From Euprymna scolopes (taxonomy: Eukaryota > Mollusca > Cephalopoda > Sepiida > Sepiolidae), in assembly GCA_024364805.1 (NCBI GenBank), contig CM044499.1, positions 86,932,619 to 86,953,734 on the forward strand: a stretch of DNA of 21,116 bases. The letters run 5' to 3'. Of the stretch, positions 9,669-18,899 are shown in pieces. The notes under the pieces are model-generated. The model saw nothing but the letters and a program-made list of their open reading frames with translations. It was not told the origin of the DNA and ran no database searches. Positions within the stretch are counted from its first letter, which is position 1. Each line of letters opens with the position of its first letter. Position numbers and translations under genes: made by a program.

Positions 9669-9734
<66 letters not shown>
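9669..9734. repeat. (TC)n(TA)n compound microsatellite
   Basis: Fourteen TC units (9669-9696) pass without interruption into nineteen TA units (9697-9734). Open frames crossing it on either strand are composition artefacts. Confidence 0.98.
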
Positions 9735-9735
<1 letters not shown>

Positions 9736-10268
9736 TTTAATTTTTAAAAACTTTCTTTTATTTTTTAATGTCTTGCATATTTTATTCTTTCCTTTTTTTA
9801 TGTGTGACTTTATTTTATGTCTACCACTCTCTCGACCACTCATGGCCGTCACTAATGTGCAGAAGCTATACAAAAAACGGAATAGGAACTCTCACCATTA
9901 CCTTTTACTGGTGTCCATGCTAATAAATGTAAATCGGATCTGGTTTGTTTTGAGACTTCCAAGGTAAATACGAGTATATCTTGTCAGATTTTCTGTTACA
10001 AAATTCATGGCAAAATCTATTATGACATCATTTTTTTATCTTATCTCAATCCTCTTTATTTTAGAAGTTAAAATAAAAACCTTTACTTGTTGTGTAGGAG
10101 TATATATTAAAGAGGTATGACGAGAGATTCATATTGGGACCATATAATACACGAATGATGATGAGAGGGAGACATTTATACATATACAGTTCTGTTCTGA
10201 GATTCTTGAGACTTCATATATATATACTGAGGGTGATAGGGTGATAGATGCACAGTTCTTATATTTCT
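9735..10268. other. No gene recognised
   Basis: AT-rich sequence with short local repeats, such as GGGTGATA twice at about 10231-10247. No coding motif was seen; short frames here are T-rich. Confidence 0.55.
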
Positions 10269-10438
10269 TGTAACAGATATAGAGAAGATGAAAGACACGT
10301 ATTCTTGGCAGGGTTACACAAAGTTCGTTATAAGATGATTAACACATTACCTTTTGGTTTATCGAATGACGACACATGACAAACCGTTACAAAATATCGA
10401 TAGTGATTCTTTATTTCAGTGGACCGGTCGAATGATTA

Positions 10439-10446
10439 TGACGTCA
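10439..10446. promoter_or_regulatory. CRE palindrome, copy 1
   Basis: Perfect TGACGTCA within ATGACGTCAG. This octamer is the consensus site for CREB/ATF factors. Confidence 0.5.
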
Positions 10447-10483
10447 GGAATTCACATCTGTTCTCTATAGTTTAATGTTTCTA

Positions 10484-10501
10484 CCCTTTGCTTCCAAAGG
10501 G
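10484..10501. repeat. Short hairpin CCCTTTG/CAAAGGG
   Basis: Perfect 7-bp arms (10484-10490, 10495-10501) around a 4-nt loop. A second small hairpin, TCTGCT/AGCAGA with a 4-nt loop, lies at 10531-10546. Both are inside the candidate solo LTR. Confidence 0.7.
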
Positions 10502-10618
10502 CAGCTGACCACTAACTGACTCTCCTGATCTCTGCTGACTAGCAGACTCAACTGTTCTGCCTAAACTACTCTGATCTCACTAACTCTAGCTCCTATTTTG
10601 AGAATCCCCCTTTAGCTA

Positions 10619-10626
10619 TGACGTCA
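10619..10626. promoter_or_regulatory. CRE palindrome, copy 2
   Basis: Perfect TGACGTCA in the same ATGACGTCAG context as copy 1, 180 bp from it. A CACGTG E-box follows at 10655-10660. Confidence 0.5.
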
Positions 10627-10899
10627 GAAGTGTGTTTCCAAAACGTGACCAATTCACGTGGCTACGACATTTTTAATATTCAGTTTTGTAAAAGAATGAA
10701 CAATCAATTCTTTTAACAATATAAACAATATCTAACTATTTATTTAACAATATGCCTTTTAAACATTCCGATTTCTAGCATTGCATTTCTGAACCTTGCT
10801 TACAAGGTTCGAGTTTCGGCTTGTCCTAATCTCATTTTCACTTATCCAATATTCTTCTTATTTGCATGGAAAGGCATAGCCCCTGTTCCTGTAACATAC

Positions 10900-10907
10900 T
10901 GACGTCA
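10900..10907. promoter_or_regulatory. CRE palindrome, copy 3
   Basis: Perfect TGACGTCA lying between TGTAACAT (10890-10897) and ATGTTACA (10922-10929), which form an inverted pair around it. Confidence 0.5.
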
Positions 10908-10929
10908 CATCATATCACTGGATGTTACA

Positions 10930-11945
10930 TCACATCTATAGAATATATATCAGCTAATTTTAAAAAGCTAAAAACGAGTTGATTATTTAAAATTAAAATT
11001 CGAAAGCAGAAGCAAATACAAAACTAATAAATCATCAATAATTACTAAAGATAATTTAAATATAAATTAATAATTAAAACATGGCATTATGTATTATTGC
11101 TATGTAAAGCAATGTATTTATTTTTAAAATGCCAACTTTGTTTACTTAAATAGTCCCAGATTATATGAAGTGCGTTTTCAGTGACATCATTTACATGAAA
11201 ACTGCTTTCAATTTATTTAGATAGTAAACACAAGTTTTAATGCATTTGTATTGTAAAATAATTTAAATGATTTCTAATATATTTTATAGCCAACAATCTT
11301 TCTAATATATTTTATAGCAAAATTATTCCTTTAGTAAAAGTCTACTTCATTTCAATTTCTTTCAAGTATTGCAAATGTTTTGATCTGAAGTAAATGAAAG
11401 CCGTTCTCATTGATGATTTTAAATAGCTATGAAATTTAAAGTATAAATTTTAGATGCTAATTATAAAAACAAAATGCCTAAATTTTAATTTCTCGGTATA
11501 AATTAAAGTGCCGTAAGGTTGCATAATAGGATAACAGCATCTGTGTGAAATGTAAATATTCAAGATTTGCATGAAATTCGAACAATAGGATTAAACACAC
11601 ACTTTTATCATTTCAATTATTTTGAAGTATTTTAAAGGTTTGTGACAGCAGTAGATGGATTTCAATTGTACATTAATTTTAAAATTATTTTTTACAATTT
11701 ACACGAAATTTGAAACGTATAAATTAAACACAAATACCTTTTTCATTAAAAATTCAAATATTGTAATCTCACTGGAGATAGGTATAACAGCTATGTTATG
11801 AGACCTTGTGTTTGCACATCTGTAATCAAAACTAGGTCACATTTTTCAACGATATTATTTTATAGTCTACCATTTTTCATTTTTGAATATTGAGAGGAAT
11901 TTAATACTTGAAATTATACATGTGCCTGTGCGCATATTTGTTGCT

Positions 11946-11947
<2 letters not shown>
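10930..11947. other. No gene recognised
   Basis: Very AT-rich, with many TTTAAA/AATTTAAA motifs and no open frame of note. Apart from the 28-bp-period duplication at 11271-11318, nothing was recognised. Confidence 0.6.
11271..11318. repeat. Direct duplication, 28-bp period
   Basis: A 20-bp block starting TTTCTAATATATTT occurs identically at 11271-11290 and 11299-11318, separated by CAACAATC. Confidence 0.97.

Positions 11948-12029
<82 letters not shown>
11948..12029. repeat. (TC)n(TA)n compound microsatellite
   Basis: A TC run (11948-11977) is joined directly to a long TA run (11978-12029), the same order as at 9669-9734. Confidence 0.98.
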
Positions 12030-12033
<4 letters not shown>

Positions 12034-12056
12034 GAAAATTGTTTAATTTGTTTATC

Positions 12057-12179
12057 GCGGATTATTATACTCATCTTTCTTAGTTGTTGTTTGGCCTTCG
12101 TCAGGTGACGAAAGCTAGAGGAATAGTTGACCGAAACGTCGCGAAACAACATCTAAGAAAGATGAGAATAATAGTCTGC
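12057..12179. mobile_element. Foldback / MITE-like inverted repeat element
   Basis: The arms 12057-12092 and 12144-12179 are 36 bp each and match as inverted repeats with four mismatches. The 51-nt centre holds a second perfect inverted pair, TTCGTCA/TGACGAA (12097-12103 and 12106-12112), and the phrase GACCGAAACGTCG. Similar phrases occur, as I recall, in dispersed invertebrate repeats, possibly Penelope-like, but the family is not established. No coding capacity. It lies just right of the (TC)n(TA)n array. Confidence 0.7.
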
Positions 12180-12869
12180 ATAAATACTCATCTCAATAAT
12201 GAATTCCAATTAAATAATACGAAAATTGTTTTTCTGTCGAGTATTTATTTTTAGATTATTATATCTACCATCTTTATATTTTGTCAGAATGATACCCCGA
12301 ATATATAGATTGTAGTAAATGAGTCATACCTTTTTGTAGACAGGTCCAAGAGTGATCATGTCCCTTTACGCGCATTTGTACCGCCGACATGCTCGAAATC
12401 ATACTTACACTACACAAAATTAACTAAATTTGAGATATTTATTTCATCCACAAGCATTCGCTTAGATACACACATGTGTGATTAAAAGATTTTTTGTAGC
12501 ATATTTACATTCTTATCGAATTTTTATCAAAAGATGCTTTCTTATCAAATAATGCGATACCGATGGTCAGACGTAATGATCATCGATCATCTCAAATAAA
12601 CAGAAAGTGCAAATCGATAAAGCGAATCACATTAGGAAACATTATGAACAAACGCATTTCAATGGCGATTTTAAAAAAAATAATATCGTTGTAAATAATT
12701 CTATTTACAACATTAAACCATATTTAAATTTGTTATCTTATCGTTACATCTTACAATGATTTAGATTATTTGGATTATTTCGACGGGTTCAGTTTTTCGT
12801 TCGACACAACATTCAGTCTTCTTAAAAAGCATCGTTTTTAATTTAGGAATATTTATATCGAACTACTAT
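12180..12869. other. No gene recognised
   Basis: AT-rich sequence with no recognisable coding stretch or RNA gene. Confidence 0.6.
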
Positions 12870-12967
12870 CCATTACTTATTATGTTATTTTTTTATTTAT
12901 TATCGTCCGTAGTAAGGATTGAACCGTTAACAGCCGCAAGACTCTCACACTTGCACCAATAATATGT
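12870..12967 (-). mobile_element. tRNA-derived SINE relic
   Basis: On the minus strand TTGGTGCAAGTGTG (12959-12946) resembles a Pol III A box and GGTTCAATCC (12925-12916) a B box. The spacing is about 33 nt, shorter than in a normal tRNA. An A/T-rich tail with AATAAATAAAAAAATAAC follows at about 12905-12875, as in SINEs. There is no cloverleaf good enough for a working tRNA. Target duplications were not found. Confidence 0.45.
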
Positions 12968-13822
12968 TGTATCATTTGGATTATTATTACTGTACGTATT
13001 TTAGAATAGCAATACGAATAATTCAAATGATAAAATTATCAATCCTCATCTCAACAATTTCAATCATCACAATATGTTAAAATTCATTTATCTTATACGA
13101 AAATGTCTTCGTTAAAACATGATCACGAACTCATTTAATGTTATTTTACACTAGTTCTCTGTCATCTACTTCTCTGTAACCATTCCATATCTAAAGCAAT
13201 TTTTTTCATTTTCTTTGGCGCGTACCTAATATCCACCTTTATAATCTGTTGCATTCAGATTGTATTTTAATCACGCAGTTGTTATTTGTTAACCGACTGT
13301 GCCTATATGAAATTCAAAACTATACGAGTTTTAAATAGAATGTTGAAACAGCCAATCATCAGGAAGGTCTTCTTCAAACGTCATATTCTCTAATGTTCAT
13401 GCATGTGGTAGGATTTGTTGATTGTTGGTTTTACGGCATGTCAACTATTGTTGTGTAAATTATATACAGAAATCGTACATATGAATTTGTATACGAGTGG
13501 ATTGTAACTGAAATTGTTTTTATAGGTGTATATTTTGTAAACAAATTATCTGTAAATTATAGCTTTTATTACTCCACAAATTTAGCCCTATGAGTTTCTA
13601 GCACCCCAAATGATAAGAAATACTAAGGAGTGTCTTCACATATTCTAGAAAGCTCTCAAATTAATGCAGATTTACATCAAATAGTTGATAATGTTTGGAA
13701 AAAGGTGGACAGTCGAAAAGTTTGATTGGTCTGAGAAAGGTGAATTTCAGACTGGTGGATGAGGAAGGGGCAGTTATTTTGCCTTAGGTTGTTTATACCG
13801 GATCTGGACTAATTCTTTATAG
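12968..13822. other. No gene recognised
   Basis: AT-rich sequence. A small hairpin is possible at 12971-12985 against 13017-13031 (15 bp, one mismatch). The part from about 13690 to 13790 is richer in G, but no known protein is readable. Confidence 0.55.
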
Positions 13823-14026
13823 AATTCAGAGATAGATTCTGACAGGTATGATCAGACTGCATCAAAGAAAACATTTAATAATGAATATAAAAAAGGTAAG
13901 TAGCCAAAACTACTAAATTAGTAACTTACTGCTTAATTCACTTTAGGGTCATACCCAGACCATCCTGTTGACGAATTAGTGAATGCAGAAAGAGAGACTG
14001 CTGGAGAGAAATATTGGAGAATATGA
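13823..14026 (+). CDS. Candidate pair of small exons with a 51-nt intron, unknown product
   Basis: An acceptor-like TTCTTTATAG (to 13822) precedes a 73-nt open stretch (13823-13895) that ends at a strong donor, AAAAAG|GTAAGT. After 51 nt an acceptor, TTCACTTTAG (to 13946), opens a second stretch to TGA at 14024-14026. The phases agree: one base carries over, forming a Gly codon. The first part would give N-S-E-I-D-S-D-R-Y-D-Q-T-A-S-K-K, the second S-Y-P-D-H-P-V-D-E-L-V-N-A-E-R-E-T. Composition is mixed and protein-like, but I recognise no family. Each piece is short enough to be open by chance, and upstream coding sequence was not found. Confidence 0.28.
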
Positions 14027-15868
14027 AAATAATGAGAAAGATTGTCTCTTCTCTCCCCTATTTTTATATAGAATCTTATATTATAATGTATGTTGTTATC
14101 AACAATGCTAAGAAAAACAAATCAATCTAAAATAATAAACTATTTTTGGTAATCTCGATCACTGGTAATCTATAAAAATCACGTATTAATAAAAATGATT
14201 GGCGTATTCATAATTTGTTTAGGATTCTACATAAAGCAAATTTTAATCTGGACCGAAACCAGTGATTTTATTGTGATGCTAATATAAGTTAATAACTTGG
14301 TATTGGTGACATATAATCTTCACGTGATTCAAACGATGCCTAAAATGTGTTCTTCAAATTTCTTCAAACTTCTTAAAATTTCTCATATAACATTTGATCC
14401 AAAAGAATCAGAAACCGCGTAAGCTATTTCTGACGCATTTATTTCAGAGGAAGTCGAGCGTAAGGGTAGAACATACAAATGGAATAAATTGAAATTAACT
14501 TAGAGAACCTGATAGCAGAACAAAATTTACACATTGGTTCTCTATATACCAGCAGATATAAGCGTTGTTTAGCCTCATAAACATTGGATATGAGATTATT
14601 TGAGAATACTGTACGACAATTCCTCTGATTGGTATATACATTCGGCTGGAGACTACATTTGTATTTGTTATTCCCTAAAAACTTGTATTTTTATGGAAAC
14701 GAAATCCCCATCCATGGCGAATACGACACCTACTATTACTGGATGTATAATAAAACTCGTGGACTACTCTATTTTATCGGACGATTAAAAGCTAGAGTAT
14801 TATACGTTAGAATAGACTGGTTTGTAATTGCTTTATACTCTTTCACTTTATTACTGAGTTACAATTTATCAAAGCTAAAACTACTCGGGAATAAATGGTA
14901 AATGAATAGACTGCTAGTAAAAGGCTGTGAAATATTACAAAAGAAATAAAATTATGAATTATATGAAAATAATTAGAATAATTTATGAAAATCGTTAAGT
15001 ATTTAATTTATAAGTTAGCTGAAAACGACTATGGAGTAGCCTGTAGTTAAACATGGTTATAATGTGTTCTATTGATGAGAAGTTTTTAGAAACAAACTCA
15101 TGGAAATATTGTTTGATGTTAGATATACTGAGAAAAAAGAAAGTTCTTTACGATTATGGAGACAGATTATTCCGATAAATCTCAAAGAAGTTATCAGGAA
15201 TCGAAGCTCAGTAAAGCACACTTAATGGAAACAGCGATTAGAGAAAGACAAACAAGGCATTTTCTGTGAGAAAAGAGCTCTTGAGAATAAAAATTATCCT
15301 CCATTAAATCCTGCAATCGATTGTGTACTTCGTTAATGCAAAAAGAATACCCTCAATGCCTTCGCCACTTCCACACTTGTCACATTAGGACGTGTATGAC
15401 TCCTATATAGACACAGGATTATATCGGGATTCAAATAATTTGTAGAGATATAAAATGGGCCACCAATTTTTAGAAACGTATTTAATATAAGTCTTCTATT
15501 TTAATCTGGATTAAATGTCGATCCTAACTGTTTATTGAAATAAAGACCATCCTCAAGTAAAGAGCTATTTATTTAAACTGAAGTAAATCAAAGACCTGCG
15601 CGTTTGTGAGGAAGGAAATGGGTCTAGTATAAGGGGCACATGCCATTTTCCTTCAGTGCATCAGTAACATTTTTAGCTCCCATGCTGTTCGTAGTACCGA
15701 AATCCTATTTACAAAGAAGTCAAAATTATCTAAGAATATGAATTAACACATTAATTAAATCAGGAAGAGATTCGGATTCTCTGTGCTTCAGATTTTCATG
15801 GGCATGTCAAAAAGAAATTACTTAATGATTAAAAATATATTGCTAATTATTTAACAGCAAATTTATGA
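14027..15868. other. No gene recognised
   Basis: AT-rich sequence. There are short open stretches at about 14440-14500 and at 14629-14901; the latter is Tyr/Leu-rich, has no ATG start and follows a stop codon directly. Neither has a recognisable domain. A small inverted repeat at 15611-15621/15643-15654 (11-12 bp with one bulge, 21-nt loop) could form a hairpin. Confidence 0.5.
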
Positions 15869-16048
15869 AACGATCCTTTTACCACACTCTACGAACGTAT
15901 ATATGGAGAGTTATTACCCTATAAAAAATATCATCAAAAGATGCACTTATCGTTTGAAATGTTGCAATCAGCACGTAAGCAACTGATTTGCAAAATGAAA
16001 TCCATATTTTTTTGGATAAGTGATTTACAAATTCTTGATTTGTCATAG
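15869..16048 (+). other. Short open stretch, possible gene fragment
   Basis: A frame of 59 codons runs from after a stop at 15866-15868 to TAG at 16046-16048. It reads D-P-F-T-T-L-Y-E-R-I-Y-G-E-L-L-P-Y-K-K-Y, with a Lys-rich middle (R-K-Q-L-I-C-K-M-K) and a hydrophobic end. The residue mix is unlike the surrounding noise. A second frame is also open over much of it, after an acceptor-like TTATTTAACAG (to 15857), which weakens the case. I recognise no homologue. Confidence 0.2.
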
Positions 16049-16894
16049 AATTAAACAACTTTCTCGTGGTCCATATGAAGAAACCTGATTAGCATTATAT
16101 TTACATAGTGGTTGCTGATGAGCCGTGCAAACTAGTGTTCTTTTTGAAGTAACGATTGGATAGCTTTGTAAGGATAGGGTTAAGTTTCAGATGAAGATTC
16201 TTAACGCAAATACTTTGATGTTGTTAGATCCTGTTGTTTTGTTTGCTCAAAGCGCGTGACAAGTTTAGAAACATCCCAAATAGATATATGCATATCATTG
16301 TATTTTCAGTTATAAAAGAAAATTCTTGAAAATATAACCTAAATCACAAAAGATTGAATTCGAAGCAAAGTTCTTTGCAGAAATATTGATTTTGTTAGAA
16401 ACTTAGTATTATTCCAGAAATAAAACTTGAAAAGAAAGCCTCTGCTCAGCAATTCTGAATTTTAACAGATTGATTCATTTGACTTTTGTGCGGTTCTCAT
16501 AACAAATTTGCAGTGATAATTGTTGGGTTTAACTGCGGCTTTGGTTATTATTAACATTTGATCCGGGGCGAAAGTTAATATGATTATCTAATATATAATG
16601 TTTATCACGTGCGGATAGACATATCAAGATTTCTCAGGTTTTGCAATCTGGCGTTCATCGTATTGAAATGAATGTCAAATAAAAAAAAAGGCACGATCTC
16701 GATACGTTGAACAAATACTATTAAATACTGTAACTACAATAATTGGATATGGAACAATAGGCATTTTAATGATTTTAATAATGAAAAAACACAAGTGACA
16801 AAAAATTGGAACTATTTGTATGTAAAGAAATCAGCCTTTTAACATTTACTGCCTGGTTAAGTTGCATCGGTAGTGGACTGTAAATAATCTTAAA
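16049..16894. other. No gene recognised
   Basis: AT-rich sequence. An AATAAAAAAAAA run at about 16679-16690 could be an old poly(A) tail of a retroposed sequence on the plus strand, but no body was identified upstream. Confidence 0.55.
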
Positions 16895-17767
16895 TCTATA
16901 TATCTATAAACGTGAAATTGTATGTGTGGCTGTGTATGCAAATTTCCCTACCACTGTCAATTTTCGGTCTACAGACTTGAGGTTTGGCATAAAGGGTATT
17001 GATATTTGGGAAAATCTTTTTAATCGGCTTTTAGCCAGAAATTTGGCTGTCAAAGTTCAATGAAAATTCTATTCAAACCCTCAGCCAATTTTGGAGCTAA
17101 ACACTAGAAATTTAAAATGTACGTTACTTGGACATGGTTCAAACGTTTTAATTTGATTTGAAACAAAAGCAATGAATGTTAATGAGTCAAAATTGGTGTC
17201 AAAGTTTTAAAAAATTACATCTGCGGTCTCTACTAAATTACTCAGCAAATCTCGGGTCTAAGCATTTTACATTTTACATAAAGAGTATTCAGACATAGAG
17301 AAAGTGTTTTAATTAGTTTGGGTCGAACATTTGAGCTGTCAAGGGGTCAAAGTTCAAAGTTGCGGTCCCTATCTCAACCAATTTGTGGTCTAAACATTTG
17401 AAATTTTACATAAGAGGTATTCAGACATGCGGCAAGCATTTTAATCAGTTTTGGAGCGAAAATTTCGCTGCCAATATGTCAAAGTCGAAAGAGTTGACCT
17501 TTGCAGATTCTACCAAACTCCTTTGCCAATTTTGGGTTTAATCACTGGAAATTTTAGATGTAGGTAACTCGGATATTTTATTTTGATTTGAGATTAAAAA
17601 AATTAATGTTAAGAGGTCAAAATTGGGCTCAAAGTTTTCAAAAATGACCTCTTCGGCCGCTACCAAATTACTCAGATAATTTCTGGTCTAAACATTTGAA
17701 ATTTTACATAAAGGGTATTTACACATAGGGCAAGTTATGGGCCCGAGCAAAGCTGGCATAAAACTAA
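16895..17767 (+). mobile_element. Non-autonomous Helitron-like element
   Basis: The left end reads TCTATATATCTATAAACGTG, continuing into GAAATTGTATGTGTG, a start I associate with invertebrate Helitron-type repeats (TC terminus preceded by A). Near the right end GCCCGAGCAAAGCTGGC (17741-17757) can form a short GC-rich hairpin, followed 6 nt later by CTAA (17764-17767), which fits the CTRR terminus. The interior is built of related modules around the phrases GGTCTAAACATTTGAAATTT and TTACATAAAGGGTATT. One long module recurs with a period of about 431 bp (from 17101 and from 17532). No Rep/helicase coding is present. The base after CTAA is A, not the usual T, so the exact right end is uncertain. 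Confidence 0.6.
17101..17710 (+). repeat. Internal duplicated modules of the Helitron-like element
   Basis: The segment from 17101 (CACTAGAAATTTAAAATGTA) is paralogous to that from 17532 (CACTGGAAATTTTAGATGTA). Both run on through TCAAAATTGG, CTCAAAGTTTT and ACCAAATTACTCAG-like phrases. Shorter modules with GTATTCAGACAT recur at about 17285 and 17424. Divergence between modules suggests an old duplication. Confidence 0.8.
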
Positions 17768-17768
17768 A

Positions 17769-17830
17769 GCGAGGAGAAAAGAAAAAAAGGTGAATTAAGT
17801 AGATACACTTAATTTACCTTTTTCCTTCGC
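17769..17830. repeat. 62-nt hairpin just after the Helitron-like end
   Basis: The arms AAAAAGGTGAATTAAGT (17784-17800) and ACTTAATTTACCTTTTT (17807-17823) pair with one mismatch around a 6-nt loop. GCGA at 17769 and TCGC at 17827-17830 close the outside, with an internal purine-rich bulge. Confidence 0.85.
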
Positions 17831-17871
17831 AATGGAATGTCAAAAATAACGCTGTCACTGTTGTCAGTCGT

Positions 17872-17933
17872 GCATTAAGCACTGATCATGCACTAAGGAT
17901 AATTCAGCATTAATCCTGCACTAAGGATAGTTC
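17872..17933. repeat. GCAYTAA motif cluster with a 28-bp direct repeat
   Basis: GCATTAA at 17872 and 17907 alternates with GCACTAA at 17890 and 17918. GCACTAAGGATA followed by ATTC or GTTC occurs at 17890 and 17918, a 28-bp period. Confidence 0.8.
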
Positions 17934-18600
17934 GAATGTTTCGTCTTTCGGTTCCAAATGTCCAAGGTCAATTTAATGTCTTTATTATATCACACTTACC
18001 GATTTGAGGCTCAATTCTATGATAAATAGCTTATTTTAGTGTATTTTAGGTATTTCATGACCTATAACAATTTGTCATACTACCTTGCTGTCCGCATATT
18101 GAGTTTATATTGAAATTCATGCAGTAATTCTCGAACTATGTTGAACAGACCACCTAATATCGACTTAATTGTATTAATTACTAGTTCGTTTCTTAGTTTA
18201 TTTTTCTTTTATTTTCGTTACTTTGTTATATTAATTTTGTTTTACTGGGTTTGTTTACATTTATCTGTCTTCCATAGAAACAATGTGAGACAAAAAGGCA
18301 AATTTATAGTGGTGATCCAATTCCCCTAAACGGAGCAATATGTTGCGATTGCAGAAAGCCTAATACCATTTCGCCGCTTCTAAATGATAGAAATACTTAT
18401 TGTCTGTGAGGATAGTTCTCTTAACATAGAACAGATACTCACTTAGATCCTGCAAGATGCCAGTCGGTGTGACATATGTGTGCTATATTTGACTATCAGA
18501 TTTGAATACACTTTACATGTCTGTGTGTGTGCGGGCGCTAATGCGCTTAAAATTCACTGTTTATTTGCAAGGGAAAGGTACCTTTGCTAATGGAAGATCA
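17934..18600. other. No gene recognised
   Basis: AT-rich sequence. An ATG-started frame at 18138-18329 is a T-run-driven hydrophobic translation with no recognised motif, so it is not called. Confidence 0.55.
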
Positions 18601-18618
18601 GAACAAAACGAGATATAT

Positions 18619-18692
18619 CCGGGTTTTTTAATTAGTTGCCTCTGTTCGATTAGCTGATATTTTCTGTCTCTATGGAAGCTAATTAAACCCGG
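18619..18692. repeat. Inverted repeat with TAATTA cores
   Basis: CCGGGTTTTTTAATTAG (18619-18635) and CTAATTAAACCCGG (18679-18692) are inverted copies apart from a 3-nt T-run difference, with 43 nt between them. Each arm carries TAATTA, a core bound by many homeodomain proteins, and the spacer has GATTAGC. The surrounding 200 bp is less AT-rich than its flanks. It could be a hairpin or a regulatory element. Confidence 0.65.
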
Positions 18693-18809
18693 TACTTGCC
18701 GCCATGGTGACGCACCCTCAAAATAATCCGATGCTGAAAGCAATTGCATCAATTCCCGCCTTCTCACAGCCAGTATCTATCTGCTATTTTACAATTTACT
18801 CCATTCATT

Positions 18810-18844
18810 TCTCTCTCTCTCTCTCTTTCTCTCTCCCTCTCTCT
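18810..18844. repeat. Interrupted (TC)n tract
   Basis: TC repeat with TTTC and TCCC interruptions; not followed by a TA run here. Confidence 0.95.
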
Positions 18845-18899
18845 GTATCCATTCTTTAATTATGTTCATTTCTATCCATGTTTGTCTTCGTTTGTATGA

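Larger units (their letters stand above)
10269..10929 (-). mobile_element. Candidate solo LTR
   Basis: The 661-bp segment starts TGTAACA and ends TGTTACA, short inverted termini of the TG...CA type seen in LTRs. On the minus strand an AATAAA signal falls at about 10416, some 510 nt into the segment, where an LTR poly(A) site could lie. Three perfect TGACGTCA palindromes and one CACGTG E-box suggest a promoter or enhancer. No flanking target duplication was found and no matching second copy exists in the window. The family is not recognised, and the inverted termini could be fortuitous. Confidence 0.35.

Noticed and set aside
9436-9967. Open frames crossing the TC/TA array on both strands
   Set aside because: They are translations of the dinucleotide repeat (Ser-Leu, Tyr-Ile, Arg-Glu runs).
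12093-12143. Hammerhead ribozyme in the foldback centre (minus strand CTGACGA)
   Set aside because: The first core element is present, but no GAAA lies at a position allowing stems II and III to form.
11883-12152. Open frames crossing the second TC/TA array
   Set aside because: Same repeat artefact.
14158-14266. 9-bp inverted pair ATCACTGGT/ACCAGTGAT
   Set aside because: Short arms about 90 nt apart; expected by chance at this scale.
14392-14500. Protein-like frame near an acceptor-like TTTATTTCAG (E-V-E-R-K-G-R-T-Y-K-W)
   Set aside because: Short, no donor or homologue; cannot be told from chance.
14629-14901. 90-residue Tyr/Leu-rich open stretch
   Set aside because: No ATG start, immediately preceded by a stop, no recognised domain; consistent with chance in AT-rich DNA.
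16114-16133. Hammerhead-like CTGATGAG followed by GCAAAC
   Set aside because: Stem II would be only two pairs, the GAAA core is not matched, and no stem I/III pairing was found.
18138-18329. Hydrophobic 63-residue frame
   Set aside because: Phe/Leu/Ile content comes from T-rich sequence; no family features.
18561-18767. Minus-strand 68-residue frame across the TAATTA inverted repeat
   Set aside because: No recognised motif; the inverted repeat explains the sequence structure better.
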